Shown here piece by piece: positions 1 through 6,454 of a stretch of DNA of 6,454 nt. This DNA is from Pseudomonadota bacterium (GTDB taxonomy: Bacteria; Pseudomonadota; Gammaproteobacteria; Burkholderiales; Burkholderiaceae_C). The first letter of the stretch is position 1. Each line of letters opens with the position of its first letter. A model generated the notes under the pieces. The model was given only the letters and a program-made list of their open reading frames with translations, did no database searches and was not told the DNA's origin. The translations under genes and the position numbers were made by a program. Location of the stretch: the NCBI GenBank assembly GCA_023396625.1, contig JAEWVY010000048.1, forward strand, positions 1 through 6,454. The letters are read 5' to 3'.

Positions 1-1
1 C

Positions 2-1753
2 CAGCTGGCCTGGCAGTTGTTTGATGCGGGCGTGGATGCGCTCATCATCCAGGACATGGGCCTGCTGGAGCTCGACCTGCCGCCCATTCAATTGCATGCC
101 AGCACCCAGACCGACATCCGCACCCCCGAGAAAGCACGCTTTCTGCAGGACGTGGGGCTGAGCCAGATCGTGCTGGCACGCGAGCTGACGCTGGCGCAGA
201 TCCGTGCCGTGCGCGCCGGCACCGACCTGCAGCGCTGCACGCTGGAATTTTTCGTGCACGGGGCGCTGTGCGTGGCCTACAGCGGCCAGTGCTACATCAG
301 CCACGCCCACACCGGGCGCAGCGCCAACCGGGGCGACTGCTCGCAGGCCTGCCGCCTGCCCTACCAGGTGGTGGACGCGCAAGGCCGCTTCGTGGCGCAC
401 GACAAGCACGTGCTGTCCATGAAGGACAACAACCAGAGCGCCAACCTCGCCGCGCTGGTGGACGCCGGCATCCGCAGCTTCAAGATCGAGGGCCGCTACA
501 AGGACCTGGGCTACGTGAAAAACATCACCGCCCACTACCGCACGCTGCTGGACGAACTGCTGGAGCAGCGGCCGGAACTGGCGCGCGCCTCCAGCGGCCA
601 CACCACCTTTACCTTCAAGCCGGACCCGAACCAGAACTTCAACCGCGAGTTCACCGACTACTTCGTGCAGGGACGCCAGGCCGACATCGGCGCCTTCGAC
701 ACGCCCAAAAATCCGGGCCAGGCCATCGGCCACGTCACCCAGGTCGGCACCGATTGGGTGGAGATTGAGCCCACCGCGCCCGACACCGAGCTGCACAACG
801 GCGATGGCCTGTGCTACTACACCCTGCACAAGGAACTGATCGGACTGGCCATCAACACCGCGCAGCGCAGCCCCTCGGCAGGCAAACACGGCGCGGCCCG
901 GCGTTGGCGCGTCTTCCCCAAGGACCCGGTGGCCGGGCTCCCCGACCTGCGCAAAGGCACGGAGATCAACCGCAACCGCGACATGAACTGGGTGCGCACG
1001 CTCGACAGGCAATCCAGCGACCGCCGCATCTCCGTCTGGGCCGACCTGCAGGACACGCCCGCTGGTCTGGCTCTGACACTCACCGACGAGGACGGCTGCA
1101 CCGCCCGCGCCGACATCGCCACCCCCAAGGAAGTGGCCCGCGACGGCACGCAAGCCCTGGCCCAGTTGCGCGCGCAACTGGCCCGCTTTGGCAACACGCT
1201 ATTCACCCTGCCCGACCCCGACACACACATTCGCCTGAACCTGGAACAGCCCTGGTTCGTACCCGCCTCGGTGCTCAACGCCCTGCGGCGCGACGCCGTG
1301 CAGCGCCTGGAGGCGGTGCGCGCCGCGGCCTATGTGCGCCCCGCCCGCGCCACCCCGGTCGCGCCGCCGGTGGCCTACCCCGAAGACACACTCAGCTACC
1401 TGGCCAATGTCTACAACCACAAAGCCCGGGATTTCTATGCCAGACACGGCGTGCAGGTGATTGCCGCGGCCTACGAGAGCCACGAGGAACCGGGCGACGT
1501 CAGCCTCATGATCACCAAGCATTGCGTGCGCTTCTCTTTGAGCCTGTGTCCCAAGCAAGCCAAGGGCGTGACCGGCGTGCAGGGCACGGTGCGCGCCGAA
1601 CCGCTGACGCTCATCCACGGCAAGGAAAAACTCACCCTGCGCTTTGACTGCAAGCCCTGCGAGATGCACGTGGTGGGCAGGATGCGTCACTCGGTGCGGC
1701 ACCAGGTCGGGGACCAGCCCCTGCGTTTCTATCGAGCCCGGCCAGGCGCCTGA
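2..1753 (+). CDS. rlhA: 23S rRNA 5-hydroxycytidine synthase RlhA (peptidase U32 family), 5'-truncated by the window edge
   Basis: The frame is open from the first bases (Q-L-A-W-Q precedes the TTG at 17), so this is the C-terminal 583 residues of a longer protein; E. coli RlhA (YdcP) is about 650 aa, so roughly 70 residues are probably missing. The U32 signature lies at visible residues 82-100 (E-F-F-x-x-G-A-L-C-x4-G-x-C-x-I-S), followed by GRSANRG and a C-x3-C pair. Visible Cys90, 97, 113 and 117 are the candidate Fe-S ligands of this family. A KIEGR motif sits near residue 161. From about residue 330 to 435 there is a DUF3656-like domain, which separates RlhA from the shorter tRNA enzyme TrhP (YegQ). 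The C-terminus carries C-x7-C and CKPCEMHVVG. In E. coli the enzyme makes 5-hydroxycytidine at C2501 of 23S rRNA in a prephenate-dependent way; the family name 'peptidase/collagenase' is historical. The function here is inferred from homology; family membership is secure. The downstream ATPase starts 57 bp later on the same strand. Confidence 0.88.
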   Translation, partial: QLAWQLFDAGVDALIIQDMGLLELDLPPIQLHASTQTDIRTPEKARFLQDVGLSQIVLARELTLAQIRAVRAGTDLQRCTLEFFVHGALCVAYSGQCYISHAHTGRSANRGDCSQACRLPYQVVDAQGRFVAHDKHVLSMKDNNQSANLAALVDAGIRSFKIEGRYKDLGYVKNITAHYRTLLDELLEQRPELARASSGHTTFTFKPDPNQNFNREFTDYFVQGRQADIGAFDTPKNPGQAIGHVTQVGTDWVEIEPTAPDTELHNGDGLCYYTLHKELIGLAINTAQRSPSAGKHGAARRWRVFPKDPVAGLPDLRKGTEINRNRDMNWVRTLDRQSSDRRISVWADLQDTPAGLALTLTDEDGCTARADIATPKEVARDGTQALAQLRAQLARFGNTLFTLPDPDTHIRLNLEQPWFVPASVLNALRRDAVQRLEAVRAAAYVRPARATPVAPPVAYPEDTLSYLANVYNHKARDFYARHGVQVIAAAYESHEEPGDVSLMITKHCVRFSLSLCPKQAKGVTGVQGTVRAEPLTLIHGKEKLTLRFDCKPCEMHVVGRMRHSVRHQVGDQPLRFYRARPGA

Positions 1754-1810
1754 GCCGCTTGGACCTGCATCGCGCTGGATCACAGCACGTCCCTATCGGC
1801 GGCTCGCCCC

Positions 1811-4489
1811 ATGACGGTTGAACATGCGCCCCCCTTGTCCCGGAAAGATGCGCCCTGGCATCGCCAGGACGTCGATGCCCTCGCGCGCACCCACGGTGTG
1901 GACCCCGCCACCGGTTTGCATCCGACAGAAGCCGAACGGCGTGCCGGCCTGCACGGCGCCAACGAACTGACAGAACGTGGTCGCCGCGGCTGGCCGGCCC
2001 TGTTGCTCGACCAGTTCAAGGACTTCATGATCCTGGTGCTGCTGGCCGCCGCCACCATTTCGGGGGTCATTGGCGACCTGACCGACACCCTGGTCATTCT
2101 CGTCATCGTGCTGCTCGATGCCGCCATTGGCTTCGTCCAGGCCTGGCGGGCGGACCGCGCCATGGCCGCGTTACGCCGACTGGCCGCCGCCCAGGCCACG
2201 GTGCTGCGCGGCGGCCAGGTGCGAACCGTGCCGGCCGACACCCTGGTGCCAGGCGATATCGTGCTGCTGGAAGCGGGTAACCAGGTGCCGGCCGACCTTC
2301 GCCTGATCGAGATCGCCCAGCTCAAAGTCGATGAATCGGCGCTGACCGGGGAGTCTGCCACCGTGGCCAAGCATTCCCGCGTGCTCGACGGCGACGCACC
2401 GGCGCTCGGCGACCAGCTCAACATGGCGTTCAAGGGCACCACCGCCACCCATGGCCGGGGGCGCGGCCTCGTGGTGGCCACGGGCATGGGCACGGAAATC
2501 GGCAAAATCGCGCAGCTGCTGGACAGCGACGTCGATCGCGGCACACCGCTCCAAAGGCGGCTCGCCGCCTTTGGCCGGCGCCTGGCCCTCGCGGTACTGG
2601 CCATATGCGCCGTGATCTTCGTCGTCGGGGTGCTGCGCGGCGAGCCTGCCCTGCTGATGGTGCTTACCGCCGTCAGCCTGGCCGTCGCGGCCATCCCCGA
2701 GGCGCTGCCCGCCATCGTGACCGTGCTGCTCGCGCTCGGCGCGCGCAAGATGGTGAATTTCAATGCCCTGGTCCGGCGCCTGCCCTCGGTCGAGACGCTG
2801 GGCTCGGTCACCGTCATCTGCTCGGACAAGACCGGCACGCTGACGCAAAATCAGATGCGGGCCGAGCGCCTGCAGGCCGCGGGGGAAACCTGGCAGCCCG
2901 GCGCCAAGGAAGCACCGGGCCCCGTATCACGGGAACTGCTGCGCGCAGCCGCCATGTGCAACGATGCCGTGCACGGCATTGAGGCGCCGTGGCGGGGCGA
3001 CCCGACGGAGACGGCACTGGTCGAGGCCGCGGCACAGGCCGGGCTGGAGAAGGACGCGCTCGATGCCGACAGCCCGCGGGTGTTCGAACTGCCTTTCGAT
3101 GCCGACCGGAAACGCATGACCACCGTCCATGCCGTGCATGACGGCCTGGTGGCCTACACCAAGGGCGCCCCGGAGGCCGTCGTGCCCCTTTGCACCGGGC
3201 AATGGGCCGCCAGCGGCATCGTGGCGCTCGACCAGGGCGAGGTCCTGGCGACGGCTGACCGGCTGGCTTCGCAGGGGCTGCGTGTGCTGGCGCTGGCGCG
3301 CAAACACCTGGCGCGGGCGCCCGATACCGCCTTGGCCGACGAGTTGGAAGCGGACTTGTGCCTGATCGGCCTCATCGGCCTGATCCATCCTCCACGGCCC
3401 GAAGCGGCGGCCGCCGTCCGTGAATGCGTCGATGCCGGCATCACGCCGGTCATGATCACGGGCGACCATCCGGCGACCGCGCGCGCCATCGCCCGGCGGC
3501 TGGGCATCGTCGGAGATGACGACGCCCGGGTGCTCACCGGCGCCGACCTCACGCGGCTGGACGACCAGGGTCTGAGCGCGCAGGTACGCCAGGTGCGTGT
3601 GTATGCGCGGGTCGATCCGGCGCAGAAAATCCGCATCGTCGAGGCGCTGCAGGCCCATGGCGAGTTCGTCGCCATGACTGGCGACGGCGTGAACGACGCG
3701 CCGGCGCTCAAGCGTGCGGACATCGGCGTGGCCATGGGCAAAAGTGGCACGGACGTCGCGCGCGAGGCTTCCAGCCTGGTCCTGCTGGACGACAATTTCG
3801 CCAGCATCGTGGCCGCGGTCCGCGAAGGGCGGCGCATTTACGACAACATCCGGAAATTCGTGCGCTACGCCATGACCGGCAACTCCGGTGAAATCTGGAC
3901 CATTTTCCTGGCCCCGCTCCTGGGTCTGCCCATTCCGCTGCTGCCGATCCACATTCTCTGGGTCAATCTGGTCACCGATGGCCTGCCTGGACTCGCCCTG
4001 GCCGCCGAACCCACCGAACGCGGCGTGATGCGCCGGCCACCGCGCCCCCCGGGGGAAAGCCTGTTCGCCCACGGCATGTGGCAGCACATCCTGGGCATCG
4101 GCCTGTTGCTGGCTGGCCTGTGTCTGGCAGTCCAGGCCTGGGCCTTGGCGCACGCCCCCAGTCAGGCGCAAACCATGGTGTTCACCGTGCTGACCCTCGG
4201 CCAGATGGCGCACGTGCTGGCCATTCGCTCCGAAACGACCCCGCTGTGGAGCATCGGCCTGGGTTCCAACCGTCCGCTGCTGAGCGCCGTGGGGCTGACC
4301 TTCGCACTGCAGATGGGCACGATCTACCTTCCTGTCCTGAATCCGATTTTCAAGACCACGCCCTTGAATCCCCTGGAACTCGGCATCTGCCTGGCGGCGT
4401 CTTTCATGGTGTGGTTCGCGGCCGAGATGGAGAAACTCTGGCGTCGCCGGCACACTCCGGCACCCACCCCCGCGGCGGACGCGGTCTGA
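1811..4489 (+). CDS. P2A-type cation-translocating P-type ATPase (probable Ca2+ exporter)
   Basis: This 892-aa protein has the full P-type ATPase layout. An N-terminal cation-ATPase domain (about 15-60) is followed by M1-M2 (about 72-111), the actuator domain with TGES at 179-182, and M3-M4 (about 252-310) with V-A-A-I-P-E-A-L-P, Glu297. The phosphorylation motif CSDKTGTLT has the phosphorylated Asp339. The nucleotide-binding domain has Phe429 and KGAPE at 451-455, and TGDGVNDAP has Asp625/Asn628/Asp629. M5-M10 span about 680-876. Ion-site residues match SERCA: Glu297 (E309), Asn691 (N768), Glu694 (E771), Asn719 (N796), Thr722 (T799) and Asp723 (D800). The M8 ligand E908 is Gln798 instead, and the DPPR motif reads HPPR (His526). 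The family couples ATP hydrolysis to ion export across the inner membrane; Ca2+ is the likeliest substrate, with Mn2+ or another cation possible. ATG 1811 is the first in-frame ATG/GTG/TTG after the preceding stop; its Shine-Dalgarno is weak. The length is normal for the family. It converges with the DUF808 gene, with 15 bp between stop codons. Confidence 0.95.
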   Translation: MTVEHAPPLSRKDAPWHRQDVDALARTHGVDPATGLHPTEAERRAGLHGANELTERGRRGWPALLLDQFKDFMILVLLAAATISGVIGDLTDTLVILVIVLLDAAIGFVQAWRADRAMAALRRLAAAQATVLRGGQVRTVPADTLVPGDIVLLEAGNQVPADLRLIEIAQLKVDESALTGESATVAKHSRVLDGDAPALGDQLNMAFKGTTATHGRGRGLVVATGMGTEIGKIAQLLDSDVDRGTPLQRRLAAFGRRLALAVLAICAVIFVVGVLRGEPALLMVLTAVSLAVAAIPEALPAIVTVLLALGARKMVNFNALVRRLPSVETLGSVTVICSDKTGTLTQNQMRAERLQAAGETWQPGAKEAPGPVSRELLRAAAMCNDAVHGIEAPWRGDPTETALVEAAAQAGLEKDALDADSPRVFELPFDADRKRMTTVHAVHDGLVAYTKGAPEAVVPLCTGQWAASGIVALDQGEVLATADRLASQGLRVLALARKHLARAPDTALADELEADLCLIGLIGLIHPPRPEAAAAVRECVDAGITPVMITGDHPATARAIARRLGIVGDDDARVLTGADLTRLDDQGLSAQVRQVRVYARVDPAQKIRIVEALQAHGEFVAMTGDGVNDAPALKRADIGVAMGKSGTDVAREASSLVLLDDNFASIVAAVREGRRIYDNIRKFVRYAMTGNSGEIWTIFLAPLLGLPIPLLPIHILWVNLVTDGLPGLALAAEPTERGVMRRPPRPPGESLFAHGMWQHILGIGLLLAGLCLAVQAWALAHAPSQAQTMVFTVLTLGQMAHVLAIRSETTPLWSIGLGSNRPLLSAVGLTFALQMGTIYLPVLNPIFKTTPLNPLELGICLAASFMVWFAAEMEKLWRRRHTPAPTPAADAV

Positions 4490-4504
4490 GACGGGCGCCA
4501 GTGG

Positions 4505-5491
4505 TCAGCGCCGAACGAACGCGCGCAAACGTTGCAGCGCCGTCACGCCCGCCAGCACCACCGCGCCAGCAACGACCCCGACGAGCGCCCCGCCCACCGC
4601 CGGCCCCAGGGCCGCCGCGACGGCACCACCGGGCCAGCCCGAGGCCACCCGGATCAGGGCTTCGAGGCCGTGCGCCAGCGGCGGCAGGCCATGCACCAGG
4701 ATGCCACCGCCCACCAGGAACATGGCGGCCGTGCCGGCCACCGACAGGGCTTTCATCAGCCAGGGGGCAATGCGCAGGATGCTGCCGCCAAGTCGCTTCG
4801 ACGCTGCACCCGGACGACGGCTGAGCCAGAGCCCGGCGTCGTCGAGCTTGACAATGCCCGCCACCAGGCCGTAGACCCCCGCCGTCATGACCACGGCGAT
4901 GCCCGACAGCACGGTGACCTGTTGGACAAACGGGGCCGTGGCCACCGTGCCCAGCGTGATGGCGATGATCTCGGCGGAGAGGATGAAATCCGTCCGTATC
5001 GCACCCCGGACCTTCTCCTTCTCGAAGGCCACGATGTCCAGTGCCGGGTTCGACAGCGCCTGGAGTTGGACCTCGTGCTCGGCGGCCTCTTCCGCGGGCC
5101 GGTGGAGGAAACGGTGCGCCAGCTTCTCGAACCCCTCGAAACACAGAAAGGCGCCACCCAGCATGAGCAGCGGCGTCACGGCCCAGGGAATGAAGGCACT
5201 GATGGCCAGCGCCGCCGGCACCAGAATGGCCTTGTTGACCAGGGAGCCTTTCGCCACCGCCCAGACCACCGGCAACTCGCGGTCGGCTTGCACGCCGGTC
5301 ACCTGCTGGGCGTTGAGGGCCAGATCGTCGCCAAGGACGCCCGCGGTCTTCTTCGCCGCCATCTGGGTCATGGCCGCCACATCGTCGGCCGCTGCCACGC
5401 CCTGGCGGGCAGCGACCTTGGTCATGACCGCGATGTCATCGAGCAAGGTGGCAATATCGTCGATGAGGGCAATCAGGCTCGATCCTGCCAT
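4505..5491 (-). CDS. DUF808 family (YedI-like) inner-membrane protein
   Basis: This 328-aa protein resembles E. coli YedI, whose function is not established. Recognisable family blocks are [20 protein letters not shown] (about 45-64), [14 protein letters not shown] (71-84), [17 protein letters not shown] (108-124), [15 protein letters not shown] (161-175), and APWLMKALS with FLVGGG (242-263). Hydrophobic segments lie near 88-117, 168-185, 192-214, 243-268 and 288-318, so it should be a multispanning inner-membrane protein. The C-terminus is short and basic (RLRAFVRR). It is about 20 residues longer than YedI (about 305 aa, from memory). The extra length fits a degenerate duplication of about 18 residues at 18-54, described separately. 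The ATG at 5491 has GGGAG 8 nt upstream and the protein begins MAGSSL as in the family, so the start is well supported. It lies 39 bp downstream of purL on the same strand and may be read through from it. The family assignment is secure; no function is claimed. Confidence 0.93.
   Translation of the reverse strand: MAGSSLIALIDDIATLLDDIAVMTKVAARQGVAAADDVAAMTQMAAKKTAGVLGDDLALNAQQVTGVQADRELPVVWAVAKGSLVNKAILVPAALAISAFIPWAVTPLLMLGGAFLCFEGFEKLAHRFLHRPAEEAAEHEVQLQALSNPALDIVAFEKEKVRGAIRTDFILSAEIIAITLGTVATAPFVQQVTVLSGIAVVMTAGVYGLVAGIVKLDDAGLWLSRRPGAASKRLGGSILRIAPWLMKALSVAGTAAMFLVGGGILVHGLPPLAHGLEALIRVASGWPGGAVAAALGPAVGGALVGVVAGAVVLAGVTALQRLRAFVRR
5330..5440 (-). repeat. Degenerate tandem repeat inside the DUF808 coding sequence
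   Basis: Residues 18-35 ([18 protein letters not shown]; 5387-5440) and 36-54 ([19 protein letters not shown]; 5330-5386) align without gaps over their first half. They share D-D-x-A-x-M-T-x-x-A-A, and a third DDLA begins directly after at residue 55. At the DNA level the two units are still similar (for example both contain GCGG-CATGACC-like stretches) but clearly diverged, so the duplication is not recent. In E. coli YedI, as I recall it, this stretch exists as a single copy. The repeat is seen in the sequence; a duplication origin is inference. Confidence 0.6.
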
Positions 5492-5499
5492 GCTTCATT

Positions 5500-5504
5500 C
5501 TCCC
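5500..5504 (-). promoter_or_regulatory. Ribosome binding site of the DUF808 gene
   Basis: On the minus strand GGGAG lies 8 nt before the ATG at 5491. This supports the chosen start over the overlapping, out-of-frame ATG at 5498-5496, which is only 1 nt from the site. The site sits inside the 39-bp gap after purL, so DUF808 can be translated independently even if it shares the purL transcript. Confidence 0.65.
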
Positions 5505-5530
5505 GGAGGAATCTGGGGCCCTGACACCGT

Positions 5531-6454
5531 TCAACCCACCCAGCGGCGGGCGTTGCGCCACAGCCGCATCCACGGGCTGAACGCGCCGACATCGCCGCTC
5601 GTCCAACTCATCTGGACATTGCGGAACACGCGCTCTGGGTGCGGCATCATGGCCGTGAAGCGACCGTCCGCGGTGGTCACCGCCGTCAGGCCGCCGGGGC
5701 TGCCGTTGGGGTTGAAGGGATAGGTTTCGGTGGGCTGGCCGAAGTTGTCCACGAAGCGCATGGCGGCGATGGCCTGCGCGGCGTCGCCCCGGCGCGAGAA
5801 GTTGGCGAAACCTTCGCCGTGGGCCACGGCGATGGGCAGGCGGCTGCCCGCCATGCCTTGCAGGAACAGGCTGGGAGACGCCTGCACCTCCACCAGGGAC
5901 AGGCGCGCCTCGAAGCGCTCGCTCTGGTTGGTGGTGAAGCGCGGCCAGGCCTGCGCGCCGGGAATGATGTCGGCCAGCTCGGCAAACATCTGGCAGCCGT
6001 TGCACACGCCCAGGCCAAAGGTGTCCGGGCGGGCAAAAAAGCCCTCGAACTGTGCCGCCAGAACCGGGTTGAAGGTGATGCTGCGCGCCCAGCCGATGCC
6101 GGCGCCCAGCGTGTCGCCGTAGCTGAAGCCGCCGCAGGCCACGATGCCCTTGAAATCGGCCAACCTGGCGCGCCCCGTCTGCAGGTCGGTCATGTGCACG
6201 TCGAACGCCTCGAAGCCCGCCTCGGTGAAGGCATAGGCCATTTCCACATGCGAATTCACCCCCTGCTCGCGCAGGATGGCGACCTTGGGACGGGCCAGGT
6301 TGACGAACGGCGCGGCGACGTTGTCGGCCGGGTCGAAGGTCAGCGCGACATGCATGCCGGGGTCGTTCGGTGCGCCGGCCGCGGCGTGCTCGGCATCGGC
6401 GCAGGCGGGGTTGTCGCGCTGCTGGCAGATCTTCCAGCTCACGCTGTCCCAGGC
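5531..6454 (-). CDS. purL: Phosphoribosylformylglycinamidine synthase (FGAM synthase), C-terminal glutaminase part; 5' end outside the window
   Basis: The frame is open to the window edge (A-W-D-S-V-S-W-K precedes and includes the GTG at 6442), so these are the last 307 residues of the large single-chain PurL found in proteobacteria (about 1,300 aa). PurL converts FGAR, glutamine and ATP to FGAM in the fourth step of cytosolic purine synthesis. The visible part opens with the end of the synthase region ([13 protein letters not shown], typical of PurL). The class I glutamine amidotransferase domain follows, from [18 protein letters not shown] onward. The triad is visible: nucleophile Cys151 in GVCNGCQM (codon 6004-6002), His272 and Glu274 in MPHPERVFR (codons 5641-5639 and 5635-5633). 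It ends in [15 protein letters not shown], matching the usual PurL C-terminus, so the 3' end is intact. The first ATG/GTG within the window is not the true start. The DUF808 gene follows 39 bp downstream on the same strand. Confidence 0.97.
   Translation of the reverse strand, partial: AWDSVSWKICQQRDNPACADAEHAAAGAPNDPGMHVALTFDPADNVAAPFVNLARPKVAILREQGVNSHVEMAYAFTEAGFEAFDVHMTDLQTGRARLADFKGIVACGGFSYGDTLGAGIGWARSITFNPVLAAQFEGFFARPDTFGLGVCNGCQMFAELADIIPGAQAWPRFTTNQSERFEARLSLVEVQASPSLFLQGMAGSRLPIAVAHGEGFANFSRRGDAAQAIAAMRFVDNFGQPTETYPFNPNGSPGGLTAVTTADGRFTAMMPHPERVFRNVQMSWTSGDVGAFSPWMRLWRNARRWVG

Noticed and set aside
17..19. TTG as the start of the rlhA-like gene
   Set aside because: The frame is open upstream to the window edge, and the protein would lack the start of its barrel domain. 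The gene is cut by the window rather than starting here.
1754..1810. 57-bp gap between rlhA and the ATPase as a promoter or terminator region
   Set aside because: I found no convincing -35/-10 pair, hairpin with T-run, or operator-like symmetry in it.
1199..2838. Minus-strand open frames (1199-1783 and 1780-2838) that together cross the rlhA-ATPase boundary
   Set aside because: Both are opposite well-supported genes, have no recognisable domains, and show the composition expected from the reverse of high-GC coding sequence.
2927..4453. Long antisense open frame (508 aa) opposite the P-type ATPase
   Set aside because: The plus strand encodes an intact ATPase with every catalytic motif here. 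The antisense product is rich in Arg, Gly, Gln and His with no recognisable domain, typical of a shadow frame in high-GC DNA.
4494..4512. Inverted repeat GGCGC / GCGCC with a 9-nt loop between the convergent genes
   Set aside because: The stem is only 5 bp, it overlaps the DUF808 stop codon, and there is no T-run on either side, so it does not qualify as an intrinsic terminator.
5496..5498. Alternative minus-strand ATG just upstream of the DUF808 start
   Set aside because: It is out of frame with the DUF808 protein and only 1 nt from the GGGAG ribosome binding site, too close to be used.
4532..5524. Plus-strand open frame (330 aa) almost exactly opposite the DUF808 gene
   Set aside because: The minus-strand frame matches the DUF808 family throughout and has a good ribosome binding site. 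The plus-strand product is low-complexity Arg/His/Gly sequence without family resemblance.
6440..6442. GTG as the start of a stand-alone glutaminase subunit (PurQ-like)
   Set aside because: The frame continues to the window edge with residues typical of the interior of long PurL, and the region before the glutaminase domain is the end of the PurL synthase part, so this is the tail of a single-chain PurL.

Overview
The window is high-GC DNA packed with genes from end to end. It suggests a proteobacterium, most likely a betaproteobacterium of the Burkholderiales (Comamonadaceae-like). That assignment is an inference from base composition, codon choice and the look of the proteins; no rRNA or other marker is present to prove it.

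Layout, left to right. (1) Positions 2-1753, + strand: the 3' part of rlhA, a U32-family ('peptidase U32', collagenase-like) enzyme that hydroxylates a cytidine of 23S rRNA. Its N-terminus lies outside the window. (2) Positions 1811-4489, + strand: a complete P2A-type cation-transporting P-type ATPase of 892 aa, probably a Ca2+ (or Mn2+) exporter. (3) Positions 4505-5491, - strand: a complete multispanning membrane protein of the DUF808/YedI family. It converges on the ATPase with only 15 bp between the stop codons. (4) Positions 5531-6454, - strand: the last 307 codons of purL, carrying the glutaminase domain of phosphoribosylformylglycinamidine synthase. DUF808 lies 39 bp downstream of purL on the same strand, so the two may share a transcript.

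Two core-metabolism genes (rRNA modification, purine synthesis) therefore flank two inner-membrane genes. No pathway links the four products. No RNA genes, insertion sequences, CRISPR arrays, prophage genes or convincing terminators were seen. No stretch over about 60 bp lacks a gene.

I do not see a previously undescribed multi-gene system here. The points worth a second look are within proteins: a degenerate tandem duplication at the N-terminus of the DUF808 protein, two departures from the SERCA pattern in the ATPase (Gln at the M8 calcium ligand position, and His for Asp in the DPPR hinge motif), and a second set of four cysteines at the C-terminus of the RlhA-like protein.
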